Source: Galeopsis tetrahit (Eukaryota; Streptophyta; Magnoliopsida; Lamiales; Lamiaceae). From it: a DNA stretch of 64,000 nt. The notes beneath the pieces are model-generated. The model saw only the letters and a program-made list of their open reading frames with translations, was not told the DNA's origin and made no database searches. Location of the stretch: positions 74,121,348 to 74,185,347 of the forward strand of contig OY776129.1 in assembly GCA_963675135.1 (NCBI GenBank), read 5' to 3'. Shown here one piece after another: positions 35,976 through 47,715 of this stretch. The stretch's first letter is position 1; each line of letters starts with the position of its first letter. The position numbers and the translations under genes were made by a program.

Positions 35976-36603
35976 AGATTGTGTTATACTTTTCAGTTTA
36001 ATAACATACACTTTTCTTTAGACTATGGTGCACAACATGCACTCGAGTGCATACTAGACTTTACCAATTGACAGATATAGTGATGTTGAATATGTATGAA
36101 AGAATCTGCAATAATGATAAAAGAAAAATATCTAGAATATAAAAGAAAGAAGAAAAAGAAGTTTCTCAAATATTCTTATTAATATGGGGCCTTCTAAGGA
36201 CAGTCCAATGTCGCCTGGACTATCAACAGTCCAGTAATCTGAGCCATCAGATCTGAAATCTAATGGCTTATATTTGATGACCTGCTACCTGTTGCATTTG
36301 GCGTCGCAGAATCCATCGCCTTGCATTGCACTTATTATTGTTTCTTGTCGCCCTATTACACTTTTAAATTAAATTTAATAATTTTAAATATATAATTATA
36401 AAATTACAAATTTATCCTCACATGATTAATAAAAAAATTAATTGATAATATATAATCTTTATTTTAATTCTCATATCATTAATAATCATAATAAACAATA
36501 AATTATCTTTTTTTATTTGAATGAATTGAATTTTATGTTAAATTATTAATTTAGTTGAATTTTTTATACAAATTTCTGTTTCGAGATCACAAAATTGGGC
36601 GCG

Positions 36604-36675
36604 GGTGGTATTGGTCGGTCGTCTATTCAGAATTCAGAAAACTTGGTCGGTCGTCTATTCAGAATTCAGAAAACA
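36604..36675. repeat. Tandem repeat, two units of about 33 bp
   Basis: TCGGTCGTCTATTCAGAATT followed by CAGAAAAC occurs twice in direct succession inside the Mutator-like element. Confidence 0.85.
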
Positions 36676-38904
36676 GTTGTTACAATTTATGATCATGGAG
36701 TAATTGATATGTTTATGATCAGAAAATTAGCGAAGATACTTTATATAATGTAACAGAAAGAGATTCGTTTGGATTTTTTAAAATCAGGAGAAAACCTACA
36801 AATTTCCATTCCGATCCCAAACACGTTAAAAAAAAACTCTCTGCACCTCCGCTCCAATTAACATTATGTAATTTATATTTATATTTTTTATTTTTTTGTT
36901 CATTTTTAGTTGAATCATTAGTATTATTAGTATGCCTAAAAAGAAGTATTCTCAAATTGTTGATAATTACTCCTAGTTTTTTTATGTGATATTGAGCATT
37001 CCTTTGATTGAACTTTTGATTTTTTTTTCTGGGTTAATACTCTGTTTTTTCTGCACAATCACATTAACGCAGTATTCTCAAATCTCAATTGTTATTCATA
37101 TAAAATTTGTATGATTTCTATATGGTTATTGATTTGTTATTCATATAAAATATAAAATTTGTACGATTTCTATATTGTTATTGATTTATGAGATTTATTT
37201 GAAATTTATGAATTTTATTTATGAATATAATAAGATTCTGACATTTATTAATTTTATTTTTAATGTATATTTTGGAGATATGTCTTCTCAACATGAGAAT
37301 ATGATGACACAACTTCATCTAATAATACCTAAGATAATGATTTTGTCATTAAAAAGAAAAGACAAAAGACATCAATTGTGTGGATTAATTTTGAGGAATT
37401 TTTTGTTCATTCATTATAAAATTTCACCATGTTTTATAATATTATAAAATTTCAGCATGTTTTATAATATTTTAGGGGGCTCAACATGAAGATGAGATTA
37501 TTTTGAAAAACTGATGTATTTTTTAGTTGTAATTGTTGAAAGAACATTCTGTTATTTTTTTTTTTTTGAACATTTGTTATTACTCACGCACAATTCAAGA
37601 AATTGGCTGTTCAATTTGGTTATTTTCTTTGATAAAATAATTGGGCTGCCCACTTTTAATTAAATGCTAGCCCAAAACATTCTCCACTTCTAATTAAATG
37701 GGCTAACATTGTTGGCCCAAAAAGTCTCCACTTACTCGGTTTGCTCTCGATCACAATTTTTTTTTTTTTGACGTAAAGGAGGGACAATGTCACAATGGGC
37801 AACGTAGGACTGTTAGTGCCCGTAAAGAATTCAAATAAATTTATAATATATTTTAAGTTTAATTTGTCAATTAAAAAAATATTTGAAACATGTACTCCAT
37901 AGTATAAATTTGTAAATTTGTTATTCATTTGAATCTAGGTAAATATTTTTCAATACACTCTTAACTCTAGAGGGCTTCAACATATAATTGTCTATGCATG
38001 AACATGTTTCAGAAGGTACACACTACACACCTACCATGAAAAGAGACTGACCTTTAACTTTTATTTATCGTCATTGCAAAAGACAATAGAATAAGAAATT
38101 ATCTTATTCGAAACTTTATGGGAGCCGTGTCATCGAAACACTCAATATTATTCTCAAAATAAAAACTTTACTACCAACATTCCTTCCAAAATAAAAATGT
38201 GTCCTCAATAATGTAATTTTCAAGTCTGGTAACAATCAATCTAGTTACATTATACAAATCGGACATTAGGTCAATGTTCGTAAGCAACATTATATGGACA
38301 CATAATTTTTAGAACTAATCGATGGTCTGATCATGACGTTTTCCTATAGTTCCATTCACATTTTCTAAAGTTTTTTTATTCTGATTTCACCAAAATTCTG
38401 CTTTCCAAAACATAGTTTGAGAATGACGTTTTAACACTTTGGAAAAAATAAAGTGTTTATTTCTACTAATTTATGAACAGTGTCGCCATGAGACCATCTC
38501 ACTTTGAATAAGATAAGTGTTTATTCGTACTAATTACTGTTAATGGTATTACTGATTACAATTTATGGTATTACTCGTTATTACTTATTGTATTAACGAC
38601 TATAATAAAATCATACATATAATATTATTTTGTATTAAAATTAAAAAAAATACACATGAAAAAATGGAAAAAAAAAAGTAAAAGGAAAAAAAACGAAGAA
38701 ATTAAAAGTTTGGAATAAAAACTGAATATGGGAGAAAAAGAGGAAAGGGAAGAAAACTTAGAAAGAAAAAAAATCAAGATTTTTGACTAATATCGATAGT
38801 TTTTTTTTTAAAATTATGTTTTACGATTTTTTTCTAAAAATATGGATGACTTGATGGTGAATCGACGGTAACTCGGTAATGACTTGACTACAGATTGTAA
38901 ATAT

Positions 38905-39720
38905 ACAAATTAAGGTTGATTTTATTATATTTTGTGTAAATTAATAAAAGGATAATATAGTATTTTAAATGTAATTACTTTTTTAAAAATATTTTTGGGG
39001 TGAACTCATAAAATGAGGGGTGTAGATAAACGTGGTAAAAAATAATAATTTAGGGGTGAACTCATAAAATGAGCGGGTGCACATAACCGTGATAAAAAAT
39101 GATTTGGGGGTGAACTCCTAAAATGAACGGGTGCAGGTAACCGTAGTAAAAAAAGATTTGGGGTGAACTCATAAAATGAGGGGTGTAGATAATTTAGGGG
39201 TGAACTCATAAAATGAGCGGGTGCACGTAACCGTGATAAAAAAATGATTTGGGGGTGAACTCATAAAATGAACGGGTGCAGATAACCGTAGTAAAAAAAA
39301 TGATTTTTGGGTGAACTCATTAAATGAGTGGGTGTAGATAAAATATAAATAAAAAATTAAAATTGGTGTGTACCGATATCTTGCATGTACTCGAGTATCA
39401 CCCTACAAATTAGGGTTGATTTTATTATATTTTGTGTAAATTAATAAAAGGATAATATAGTCCTTTAAATGTAATTACTCCATTTAAAAAAAAAATCTTC
39501 TGAGGTGAACTTATAAAATGAGTAGGTACAGATAACCGTGGTAAAAAATAATTTTGGGTGAACTTATAAAATGAGCGATTGCAGATAACCATGGTTAAAA
39601 AATGATTTGGGGTGAACTCATAAAATGAGCGGGTGCAGATAACCGTAGTAAAAAAATAATTTGAGGGTGAACTAATTAAATGAGCAGATAAAATATAAAT
39701 AAAATAATAATTTAATTCTA
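38905..39720. repeat. Minisatellite, units of about 55-60 bp
   Basis: The unit contains GGGGTGAACTCATAAAATGAG, here split as GGGGTGAACTC and ATAAAATGAG, followed by GGGTGCAGATAACCGTGGTA. It repeats about six times at 38996-39340 and about four more times at 39500-39690. The lead-in sequence GGTTGATTTTATTATATTTT (38910 area) recurs at 39413, so a larger block of about 505 bp was itself duplicated. The minus-strand open frame across it reflects the repeat only. Confidence 0.85.
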
Positions 39721-39952
39721 TTAAAAAAATTTAATTTTACGTTCATATTGTTTAATTTAAATAATATTATTATTAATTTTAATAAAGGATAAAATAGTAA
39801 ATAATAAAATAAAATTTAAATAATTATTTTAAAATATTAAAAAAAGGCAACAGGTATCAAGTTAGGGCGACACAGAGCGATGCAATTTGACATCCGAACT
39901 ATTAATAGTCCAGGCGATACAAAAACTATCCTAAGAAAATCCCTATTAATAT

Positions 39953-41654
39953 GAAATAATAATTTTAGAGAGTTCTTTGAAATTAATGTTATCACAAATG
40001 TTATAAATGGGAAAATAAATTATAGTAATAATTAACTACTTTAAAATAAATTTATATTTTCAATCATTATACAAACTCAATATAAAAACCAATAAATGAA
40101 ATATTGTTCAATTTTTTTTGAAAAACAGAGTACAAAAATTTCCTCTCATAACTCTTGAGCTTTTCTTCCCTTTCCCCTCTTTTCTCTTTTTCTGTGTGCA
40201 TGAAGTGCTTTTTGTTCATTACTTTCATTTCAAAAGACCTTTTACCTCTTTAATTTCTTACACAGCTTTTAATTTCTTATCCATTTTGAATTGCTTCGTC
40301 CTCACAATGTCCTTATAATTCTCGACTCACATATTATAGGTTTATTCCCCACACAACGGTGTTTCTGCCATAAAAAAGCATTGTGAAAGCATTTAAAGAA
40401 ATAGAACAAGTAACTTGAAAATGAATCATCTGGATACGTCATCTATGGTTGTTTTTTTACATGGACGAACAATGTCATTAAGTGCAAAATGATCGTCTCA
40501 TAAGCCTGGCGTGAAAATGACTGTAATGTTTTAACAGATTTCAGGGCCGTTGTCATTGAATCCGACCGTTGTCATTGAATCCGACCATGCGCTGGCGCTT
40601 TCGAAGCTGTTTAGCAACTCGGGTGGACAACAAATTGTTTAACATGTGGAGCAAGTTTAGAACTCTTAAAAAGGTCCATTGAAGACGCTGCACAAAAAAC
40701 ACTTCCAACATATATATTCGAAAGTAATAGAAATGGTGGGCACAAACTCAATCCATGAATTCCAACCTATCTCCAGCCACTTGATCATCTCCAATTTACT
40801 CTCGACAATTTTGTTATTCCAAGTGAAAAAACACCTCTGTTCAATTTACTCTTGACAACATTGTTATTCGAGTGAAAAACACCTCGTCGACAAGTCTGGA
40901 ATAATTATCAACATCAATCCAATAATTATAAACTATTGAACTACACACCATACTTATAAAAACAGAGTACATAATTAGTACATGATATTTTTCTTGTTAA
41001 TAAACCATCAAACTACCCACCATAATTATAAAAATAGAGTAGTAAAAATATAAAAATTAATCTAGTGGCAAGAAAGAGAAGAATAATATAATATCGGTAA
41101 GAGAAATATTTTCTAATAAATAAATTACCTATTAGCCTATTACCTTAAGCTTACTCATTATTACACTTTTTAATACTCCATATTTGTTTATGTATTTATG
41201 AAATGGAGGGAGTACAATATATATTACTCGTGTAAATTTGTTAGGGAGAATTACACTATAGACCATTTCACCCTAAGTCTTTGCAAATCAAGGAAATTTT
41301 GTTTATAGTTACAAATCAAGCCAAAATAACAAAATGAAGTACAATTATACCCCTAATGTGTTAATACGAATTTAAGTTTTGAAATAATTAGATTTAAATA
41401 ATATAATTATTCCAAAGTCAACTAATTGAAGAGAATCAATTTAATTCTGGTAGATATTATCCTCGAAAATCGCGGCCTTCTTAATTCAAAAAACTTGCCT
41501 AATATCTCAACTACACAATAATTGCTCCCAACTGTGAAAATCTCTCCCCATTGAGGCTGAAGGAAGATAAGCGAAGAAAACAAGAATAACACCTATTGAA
41601 TTCGAGGGAAAAAAGAATTACGCGGTTAGATGCTTTTGCGACATTGACGCGAAG
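39953..41654. other. Intergenic upstream of FLU
   Basis: No gene. Small direct repeats are present: CCGTTGTCATTGAATCCGA twice at about 40549-40585, and CAATTTACTCTYGACAA blocks at 40793 and 40838. A single MITE-like end (AATGGAGGGAGTAC) occurs near 41202. Confidence 0.4.
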
Positions 41655-41753
41655 GTAGTTACGTCTTGGAAGAATCATAAGGTTTGATAATGGAAAAGCT
41701 TCACATCCATAAAATCTTCGCCCAACATTATGATTCTTCCAAGACGTAACTAC
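41655..41753. repeat. Perfect 26-bp inverted repeat upstream of FLU
   Basis: GTAGTTACGTCTTGGAAGAA plus TCATAA (41655-41680) is repeated in perfect inverse at 41728-41753, with a 47-nt spacer. It can form a stable hairpin. It lies about 275 bp before the FLU start codon, in the promoter or far 5' leader. Confidence 0.9.
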
Positions 41754-41973
41754 GTATTAATTACTCAATTTGTTATTAATTACTCCGTATTAGCTTAATT
41801 TAATGTTCCGTCAAAAAAAAATAAAAATAAAAAAATTAATGACTACTTTTGAAAAACTCGAGAGGACTAGAGGCCAGGGTAACATAAATATTTAAACAAG
41901 GGGTGAAAACAGAGAATAAAAAAGAGTGAGGGGGACAATGAATTAAAACGGAAAAAAAGAGGAGCGATTAAGT

Positions 41974-42018
41974 ATGAAGAGCAAACTGAGAGTGAGAAGT
42001 GAGAAAGTGAAAGGATAG
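41974..42018 (+). promoter_or_regulatory. Short upstream ORF in the FLU leader
   Basis: An ATG starts a 14-codon frame (MKSKLRVRSEKVKG) that stops 9 nt before the main FLU start. If included in the mRNA it could lower translation of the main frame. Whether the transcript starts upstream of it is unknown. Confidence 0.45.
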
Positions 42019-42027
42019 AAGAAGAAG

Positions 42028-44216
42028 ATGACGATGGTGATGAAGCAAGGGCTTCTGACGTGGAGCTCTAGTAATCAGCCTCCCTCTCTCTCTAGGGTTT
42101 CTCACCCATCTTTCAAGCCACTAAAATCTGTCGAAACCAAATCGTTTTTCAAATTATTTGCTCATGTCAATGGCACGGAGCCCAATGCTGCTGGTTTTAG
42201 CAGGGAAGATAGAGCGTTTCAGAATCCGCTTCTCACAGAAATTGATATCAAGGTGCACTTATACACCTAATTTTCTCTAAACATTGTCTGGGTAGATGGG
42301 TCTGCTTCAAAATTGATGATTGTAGCAAATTGCGATATTTTTTTAACGGTAATGTATGTGTAGCTACTTCTTCACCTTTAGTGAGTTCTTGTGCTGTTGA
42401 TTTATGTATTTGCCTTTATTGTTACCATCCTAAACTGATGAGACTGGTAATTTAGGAAAAAAAAGAAAGAATTCAATTGGCATTATGTGAAAAAATCAAC
42501 TGTTAGTGCTTCATGGGCCATGGTACTCTTCATTTGTTATTGGATGTGAATTGGAAATCATGTAATAATCTGCTGTTAATGTGCATCAATCTTGCTCTAC
42601 GAAAGAGGGTTCTTCATAATCTGCATATTCATTCAGTTTTTTTTATGTTAACCGAGTTATCACTTATCCTATAATGTTTCAACACTTATATATATTTCCC
42701 ATGATATATTGTTCGAATATTTTCTGTTTCTCCTTTCATCATTGACCCAAAACAAAGATAAGATTACGGATTTGTGGGCTTTTTGATGAGCAGTAATTAG
42801 AAATTCAGATTCAAAGTCCCAAGTAATTATGCAATTGATGTAGTTATGCTTTGAGGTTGTTCCAAAAACAACTTCTGTTTATATATTATGTGCAAAATCC
42901 CAATCTGGTTTGGTCTTCCCTGCAGGAAAGATTGCTTTCCAAACACGCAGCTACATCGATTATAGTTACCAATGCCATAATGTTTGCAAAGCCTCTTCAA
43001 GCACTAGCTGAAACATGTGAAGCTGATAGTTCTGTTTATAACATGAATATGCCATTGCTGCTTTTATTTTCCCTCGTAGGGGCCACTGTTGGAGGTAATC
43101 TTCAGCTAATATATGAAATCTTTTGGATTCGGTTTTAACTTTTAAATTTGATACTGTAGATTGCAAACTAAGAGCGTTTTAGCATTTATGAAAGGTGGGA
43201 ACCATTATTTAACCTGCCCATTTACACCCTTTCAATTCATAAATTTTAAAAATTCATCATTCTGAATGTATAGTTCCTACATGAATAAAATTGAGGTTTA
43301 TGATTTGGAGCAGAAATCCTATCGTCAATCTTGTCAATCTTGTGCTTTTCCTTGTTTAATCATTTGATTTGCTTAATGTCTGAATAATGCAGGGCTGCTT
43401 GCACGACAGAGAAGAGGAGAACTCCAGCGATTAAATGAACAGCTGCGCCAGATCAATTCAGCTCTGAGGCGGCAAGCTAAGATCGAATCTTATGCGCCCA
43501 GTTTGAGCTATGTTCCTGTTAGTGGACGCATTGCAGAGAATGAAGTAATTGTTGACTCAAGGAAGCATGATCTAATCTCTCGTCTCAAAAATGGAAAAAC
43601 TTTCCTGAGGAATCAAAATCCAGAAAAGGCGTATACTGAGTTCAAGATAGCACTTGAGCTTGCCCAGAATCTAAAAGATCCAATCGAGGAAAAAAAGGCT
43701 GCAAGGGGCTTAGGTATTACACATTTATTGTGGATTTTCATTCTTTAATATTTCATAATGTTTTGTCTTGCAGGATTTTTCTGGAACTATTATCTCCAAT
43801 TTTGTTGTAGACACCATGTTATCACTTATTAGATGGCCTTAAACCATTAATATGTGCATATAGATACTCCCACCCCACCCCTTGGGATTGATGTGTAATA
43901 TCTTTGGTGGGCCCTCTTTTATGCATGTTCATATCTAATTTTTGCTTAATTTCTTTTCAAGTACGATCATGGATCACGTTTCTATTTTCACTGTAAATGA
44001 TTATCTGTTCCAGGGGCATCGTTGCAAAGGCAGGGCAAATATCGGGATGCGATCAAGTACCACTCAACTGTTCTAGAAATTTCAGAAAGAGAAGGAGAGG
44101 AGTCTGGGAGTACAGAAGCATACGGTGCTATAGCTGATTGTTATACTGAACTCGGAGATCTTGAACGTGCTGCTAAATACTATGACCAGTATATTTCAAG
44201 GTTACAGTCTGACTGA
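42028..44216 (+). CDS. FLU: FLU: TPR protein repressing tetrapyrrole synthesis
   Basis: FLU (FLUORESCENT IN BLUE LIGHT) is a plastid membrane protein that, in the dark, restrains glutamyl-tRNA reductase and so stops build-up of protochlorophyllide. Four exons: 42028-42252, 42926-43094, 43393-43713 and 44014-44216, total 918 nt, 305 residues (Arabidopsis FLU is about 316). The order fits the family: a Ser-rich N terminus (transit peptide), a hydrophobic segment at about 118-136 (NMPLLLLFSLVGATVGGLLA), a coiled-coil stretch (RRGELQRLNEQLRQINSALR), and C-terminal TPR units that bind the reductase (GKTFLRNQNPEKAYTEFKIA; GASLQRQGKYRDAIKYHSTV; GAIADCYTELGDLERAAKYY). Three ATGs lie close together at the start; the first is used here. 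All splice sites are canonical. Confidence 0.94.
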
Positions 44217-44606
44217 TCTTTCTTTTTCTCATAATCTCCTGTCTTCTGTTTGGTTGAGAGTGCAATGAATTCTAGAGTTCTTATGGATGATAATAACTGT
44301 TTTTTGATGTATGTATTATGCTGTAACAATTCTCCTTTCAAGTTAATTAAATTATCCTTCCAATATAATTCACTCTGTTGTTAATTATCAGCATCCGCAG
44401 AAACAAAGAAAAACAGACTTATAACCTTTCATTTCTGGAGAATTACGTATAGGAGTAGGAAAAAAAAATCTCAAACTTTAATCTAGTTTAAAATTCCCCT
44501 TAGTATAGACAAATGCTTTATGTCGAGAATACAACGCCACACAACTTTCAAAACCATGAATGAAAACACATTTGATAAATATCGAATGGGAAGGCAACGA
44601 TTTCAG

Positions 44607-46592
44607 TCATAGCTTCCTACCAAGCTCCACGTTGCCTTGTCCGTCTTCTCCTCCTCTTCCTCCCCTCGAACTTTCATTCCGTGGTTCAAGGTTCTTGTAT
44701 CTATAACAGTAAGCCACGACGATGAATACAAGTAGATTCACAGAACTTAACCCTGCCAAAACCCAGTAGTAATGATCCAAACGGCTCCTGTTCAAGGTTG
44801 GTTGGAACCAGCTTGGTTTGCCTCCCTTTTCACTTATCTTTCCCACAACATAAACACAAAGCGTACTAAATATGAACCCCAGACCTGACACCCCTGTTGT
44901 GAAATACTCCAAGTAATTTTCCATGGATTCAGGAGACTGATGTGTGTAGAACTCAGACACACTGTTTTCCAAGAATGAATCCAGACCAGCCAGTAGGATA
45001 AACTGGAAAAGCAGCCAATACATGCTCATTGGGATGTCCTCGTCAGGCTTGTCGAGTAAACCATGCCTTCTAATAACTCCAAGCCTGCGCGTCTCTAATT
45101 TGGCTGCAGTTATACAACACAGAACCGAGAACACCATGCCCAATCCAATCCCTATGGCTGGTGCAACTTTCTTGTATGTACTATTTGTTGCTTTTACACG
45201 TTCTTTGTACTTTTCGTCGGTTTCCCCTTTCTTGGGTGTCTTTTTCTGTAAGACCAGACGCGCCAACATGCCAAACACACCCTTTGCAGATTCGAAAACA
45301 AGTAGAAGTATCTGAGGAGGAAGTTTCAACTTTCCTACATTGCGATTCATGTTTTTTGCTTGTTCTACAAAGTATGTGTTTGCGATAGAGGACACGATCC
45401 CACAAATTACGAAGGTCATCCACATAGGAACCATTCGCACTGCAATCTTCGCCTCCTCGACTTCTGCTACTGAGCACACCCTCCATTTATTCTCGTTTGG
45501 ATCCACGCCCTCTGGTATTATGGCTGCCTTCTCCAGACACCTGAATTATAATTAAGGTTACAAGAATGTCATAAAAAATGGGATTGAGGGACTAATGCTA
45601 ATGTAATTGTAAACACATAAGTAGGCACCTGAGAAAACGAGTAGGCTTAAGTCTCTCATTCTCATCGTTCTTGTAATACTTTCTAGCATCGAGGGGAAAT
45701 GGCATGCACATCTTGGAAGCAGCAGCTACATACACTCTGCAAACATTAGTTATGGGGCTCCCTTCGGGTTTGTCCTTTTTATACTTCCAGCGCCCACACC
45801 AACCGGTCATAAAAACAAGTGTGGCAATGACAGTACAGATTGCTGGAACCCCAAACCGAACAGACCACGGTTTGACATACGGAAGGGCAATGGCACCAAT
45901 TACAGGCACGAATGCCACAATGACAAAACCTGGTATTCTTAACAAGTCTATTGTGGTTGTACGAGTTCCATCTTCCTGAGCCTCACGGAAAGTCTTCTCA
46001 GACACAGTATTTCCGGTCATCCCAACTGCTATGAGTCCCATGCCTATGTAGAAGAGAACTTTCTGTGTATGGCCTATGCATTCTGGCTCATATTGTTTGC
46101 ACGTGCCAAGCACAGGCGGCATTGACATTGCAAGGAAGCTGATACCCTGCAAAGAGTTGGAATTTGAACAAGTATGCAAAAGTTGGACTAATATATTCTT
46201 TTCATTTGATTCTTTAACAAGGGAATGTTGCAGACTTATGACTCACCAGACTGTAGGACATGCTAGAAATGACGAGCATCTTGAAATTTCCGAGAAGTGT
46301 GTCGACAAAGAAGAGGAAGAAAAGTGGCAACAACTTGGAAATTCCACCCCAGATGTTGAGAATTCCGGCAGCATGAGTTAAGTCTAGTTTCCAAACATCG
46401 GTCAAGTAATCTTGCATCACGAACAGAGCGTACGAGACCAAGATATCGGCCCACAAGAGTGCTGCAATGAGTGAAGAAACACAAACTCTGAGTCTATAGT
46501 ATAATGTGAAGAAAAGACTACATTTTTACTTCATCAAATATATTACCATTGATTCTGACATAGCCAGTCTTGTTGAATCCATCCGGCCCCAT
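44607..46592 (-). CDS. NPF (NRT1/PTR) transporter, NPF5.5-like, copy 1
   Basis: A 12-helix major-facilitator transporter of the nitrate/peptide family. Four exons: 46547-46592, 46247-46461, 45629-46146 and 44607-45540, total 1,713 nt, 570 residues. The N terminus MGPDGFNKTGYVRIN runs into ALLWADILVSYALFVMQDYL; later family blocks include CLEKAAIIP, MVPMWMTFVICGIVSSIANT, TYFVEQAKNMNR, PMSMYWLLFQFILLAGLDSF and NRSRLDHYYWVLAGLSSVNL. The TM1 pattern and the overall form match the NPF5.5 (At2g38100) type. The ExxE[K/R] motif of typical NPF proteins is replaced here by D-I-L-V-S, so the substrate and proton coupling may be unusual. The neighbouring gene at 47716-49780 is a tandem paralogue with the same exon plan. 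Substrate unknown. Confidence 0.92.
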
Positions 46593-47715
46593 TCAATCTT
46601 CTCTCCTCTGTGGAAGTCACCAAGTAATAAATCAAGAAACTGAGGAATCAAAAACACATACCTCCTCCAAATGCATGCAAGTTCTCAGATATTATTGACT
46701 TGTTTTTCAGAAAGAGAGAGATAAGTTGACTTGAAAGGACAGAATGCCTTTGTAATAAATAACATTCCAAATAGCTGCCATGAGAAAGCCTTACCCAGAT
46801 GGACACGATTCATAGTTTTGATTGATGCACGTTCACACTAAACTACCATCGAACAATATACAAATGCAGTTGACCTTCATTTCACATGGACAACTCCATA
46901 ATCAACTAGTATAAAATTTCTCCCTCTTGTTACCCAACTTAATATGCATCCTTGTTTAATTATGACTTTCTTTTTTTTGTTACGTGAAATTCCAAGAGCC
47001 AACTTTACTATTGGACATTATGATTTGCATTTTTCTTAATATATGTGCATTGGAAAAAAAATAAAAAAATCTCTTGGCCCGTCTTTACAAAAATAGAGAT
47101 TTATCGAATGTTGATATTCTATTAGTTTTGGACAAAATTTGAAAGCTTTATGAATTTCTATTTTAATACTATGAATTGATTCTGTTAGTTTAATTTTCCT
47201 GCACATAATTTTTTGTTTCTGTTGGGTCGTAGAATAATTTGGCGTGGCAAAGTTTATTATTGTAGAATAATCATGATGGTTTGTTAAGAAACATGGTAGT
47301 GGTGGCAGGCTGTAGCTTTAGTTAGATAATGAGACGACCTTAATTTTTCAGAATATTATTAGCAGTATCCAGCTGGATTGAATATCATATCATAGGAATT
47401 AGTCATAGGTTGATTGTCAAACATTCAAGTTGCCCAAACACTCGTTTAAATGCATTCAAAAAAAAAAAAAAAACACTCGTTTAAATCAAGTATTGTAAGT
47501 GAACATATGTTATGGATGGATGATCCAAAAATTTATTAAAGTATTACTATTTCTTAACAAAAAAAGTCTAGATACAAAAGCAATTTCCTGGATCATCTAT
47601 TTAATAATGGAAATATGCAAAATAATGAGAAATTTTAAGGAAAATTAATGAAGTAGAAGAAAAATGGGAAACAAATAATCATCATTTGAGGGTAAGAATC
47701 AAATTTCACTAACAC
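46593..47715. other. Spacer between the tandem NPF genes
   Basis: About 1.1 kb of AT-rich DNA acting as the promoter of copy 1 and the 3' flank of copy 2. It contains a short duplication of AACACTCGTTTAAAT (about 47438 and 47474) around an A run. No other gene was found. Confidence 0.5.

Larger units (their letters stand above)
26623..35978 (-). mobile_element. Non-autonomous Helitron, 9,356 bp
   Basis: Read on the minus strand it starts with TCTATATATATATAAAAACA (35978 down) and ends with CTAG at 26623. Twelve bases before the 3' end is the hairpin CCGTGC-ATC-GCACGG (26635-26649). It is inserted between host A (26622) and T (35979) with no target duplication. All of these are Helitron hallmarks. 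The insertion site lies within a MITE whose own duplication confirms the borders. No Rep/helicase or RPA frame was recognised, so it depended on proteins supplied in trans. It carries decayed LINE sequences (27800-28760, 29540-29990 and 32770-33180) and GC-rich stretches of unknown origin. Confidence 0.85.
26476..36065. mobile_element. Mutator-like MITE split by a Helitron
   Basis: The two parts, 26476-26622 and 35979-36065, together make a 234-bp MITE of the 12032-12279 type. Perfect 9-bp target duplications AATTGACAG flank the whole (26467-26475 and 36066-36074). Its ends read GAGTTGGTCTGCTATGGACT and ATACTAGACTTTACC. Joining the parts restores the family text (TTTTTAGTAATATTGTGTTA) seen unbroken elsewhere in the window. 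Confidence 0.88.
36186..39943. mobile_element. Mutator-like element, 3,758 bp
   Basis: Perfect 9-bp direct repeats TATTAATAT (36177-36185 and 39944-39952) flank inverted ends that can be followed for well over 50 bp. The left end starts GGGGCCTTCTAAGGACAGTC and the right end is the complement of GGGATTTTCTTAGGATAGTT. Both then share TCGCCTGGACTAT and, further in, GCGACA/TGTCGCC words. No intact transposase is present. A minisatellite fills 38996-39690. A short stretch at 37355-37410 can be read in one frame as KRQKTSIVWINFEEF, faintly BED-zinc-finger-like, but this is weak. Confidence 0.8.

Noticed and set aside
37175..37447. 90-codon frame in the Mutator-like element, considered as a transposase
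   Set aside because: Mostly hydrophobic low-complexity residues; only a short alternative-frame stretch is faintly BED-like and no catalytic residues are visible.
39006..39209. 67-codon repetitive frame on the minus strand
   Set aside because: It merely translates a DNA minisatellite inside a Mutator-like element.
38905..39720. Regularly spaced repeats considered as a CRISPR array
   Set aside because: The units are contiguous, diverged tandem repeats without unique spacers, in a plant genome and inside a transposon.
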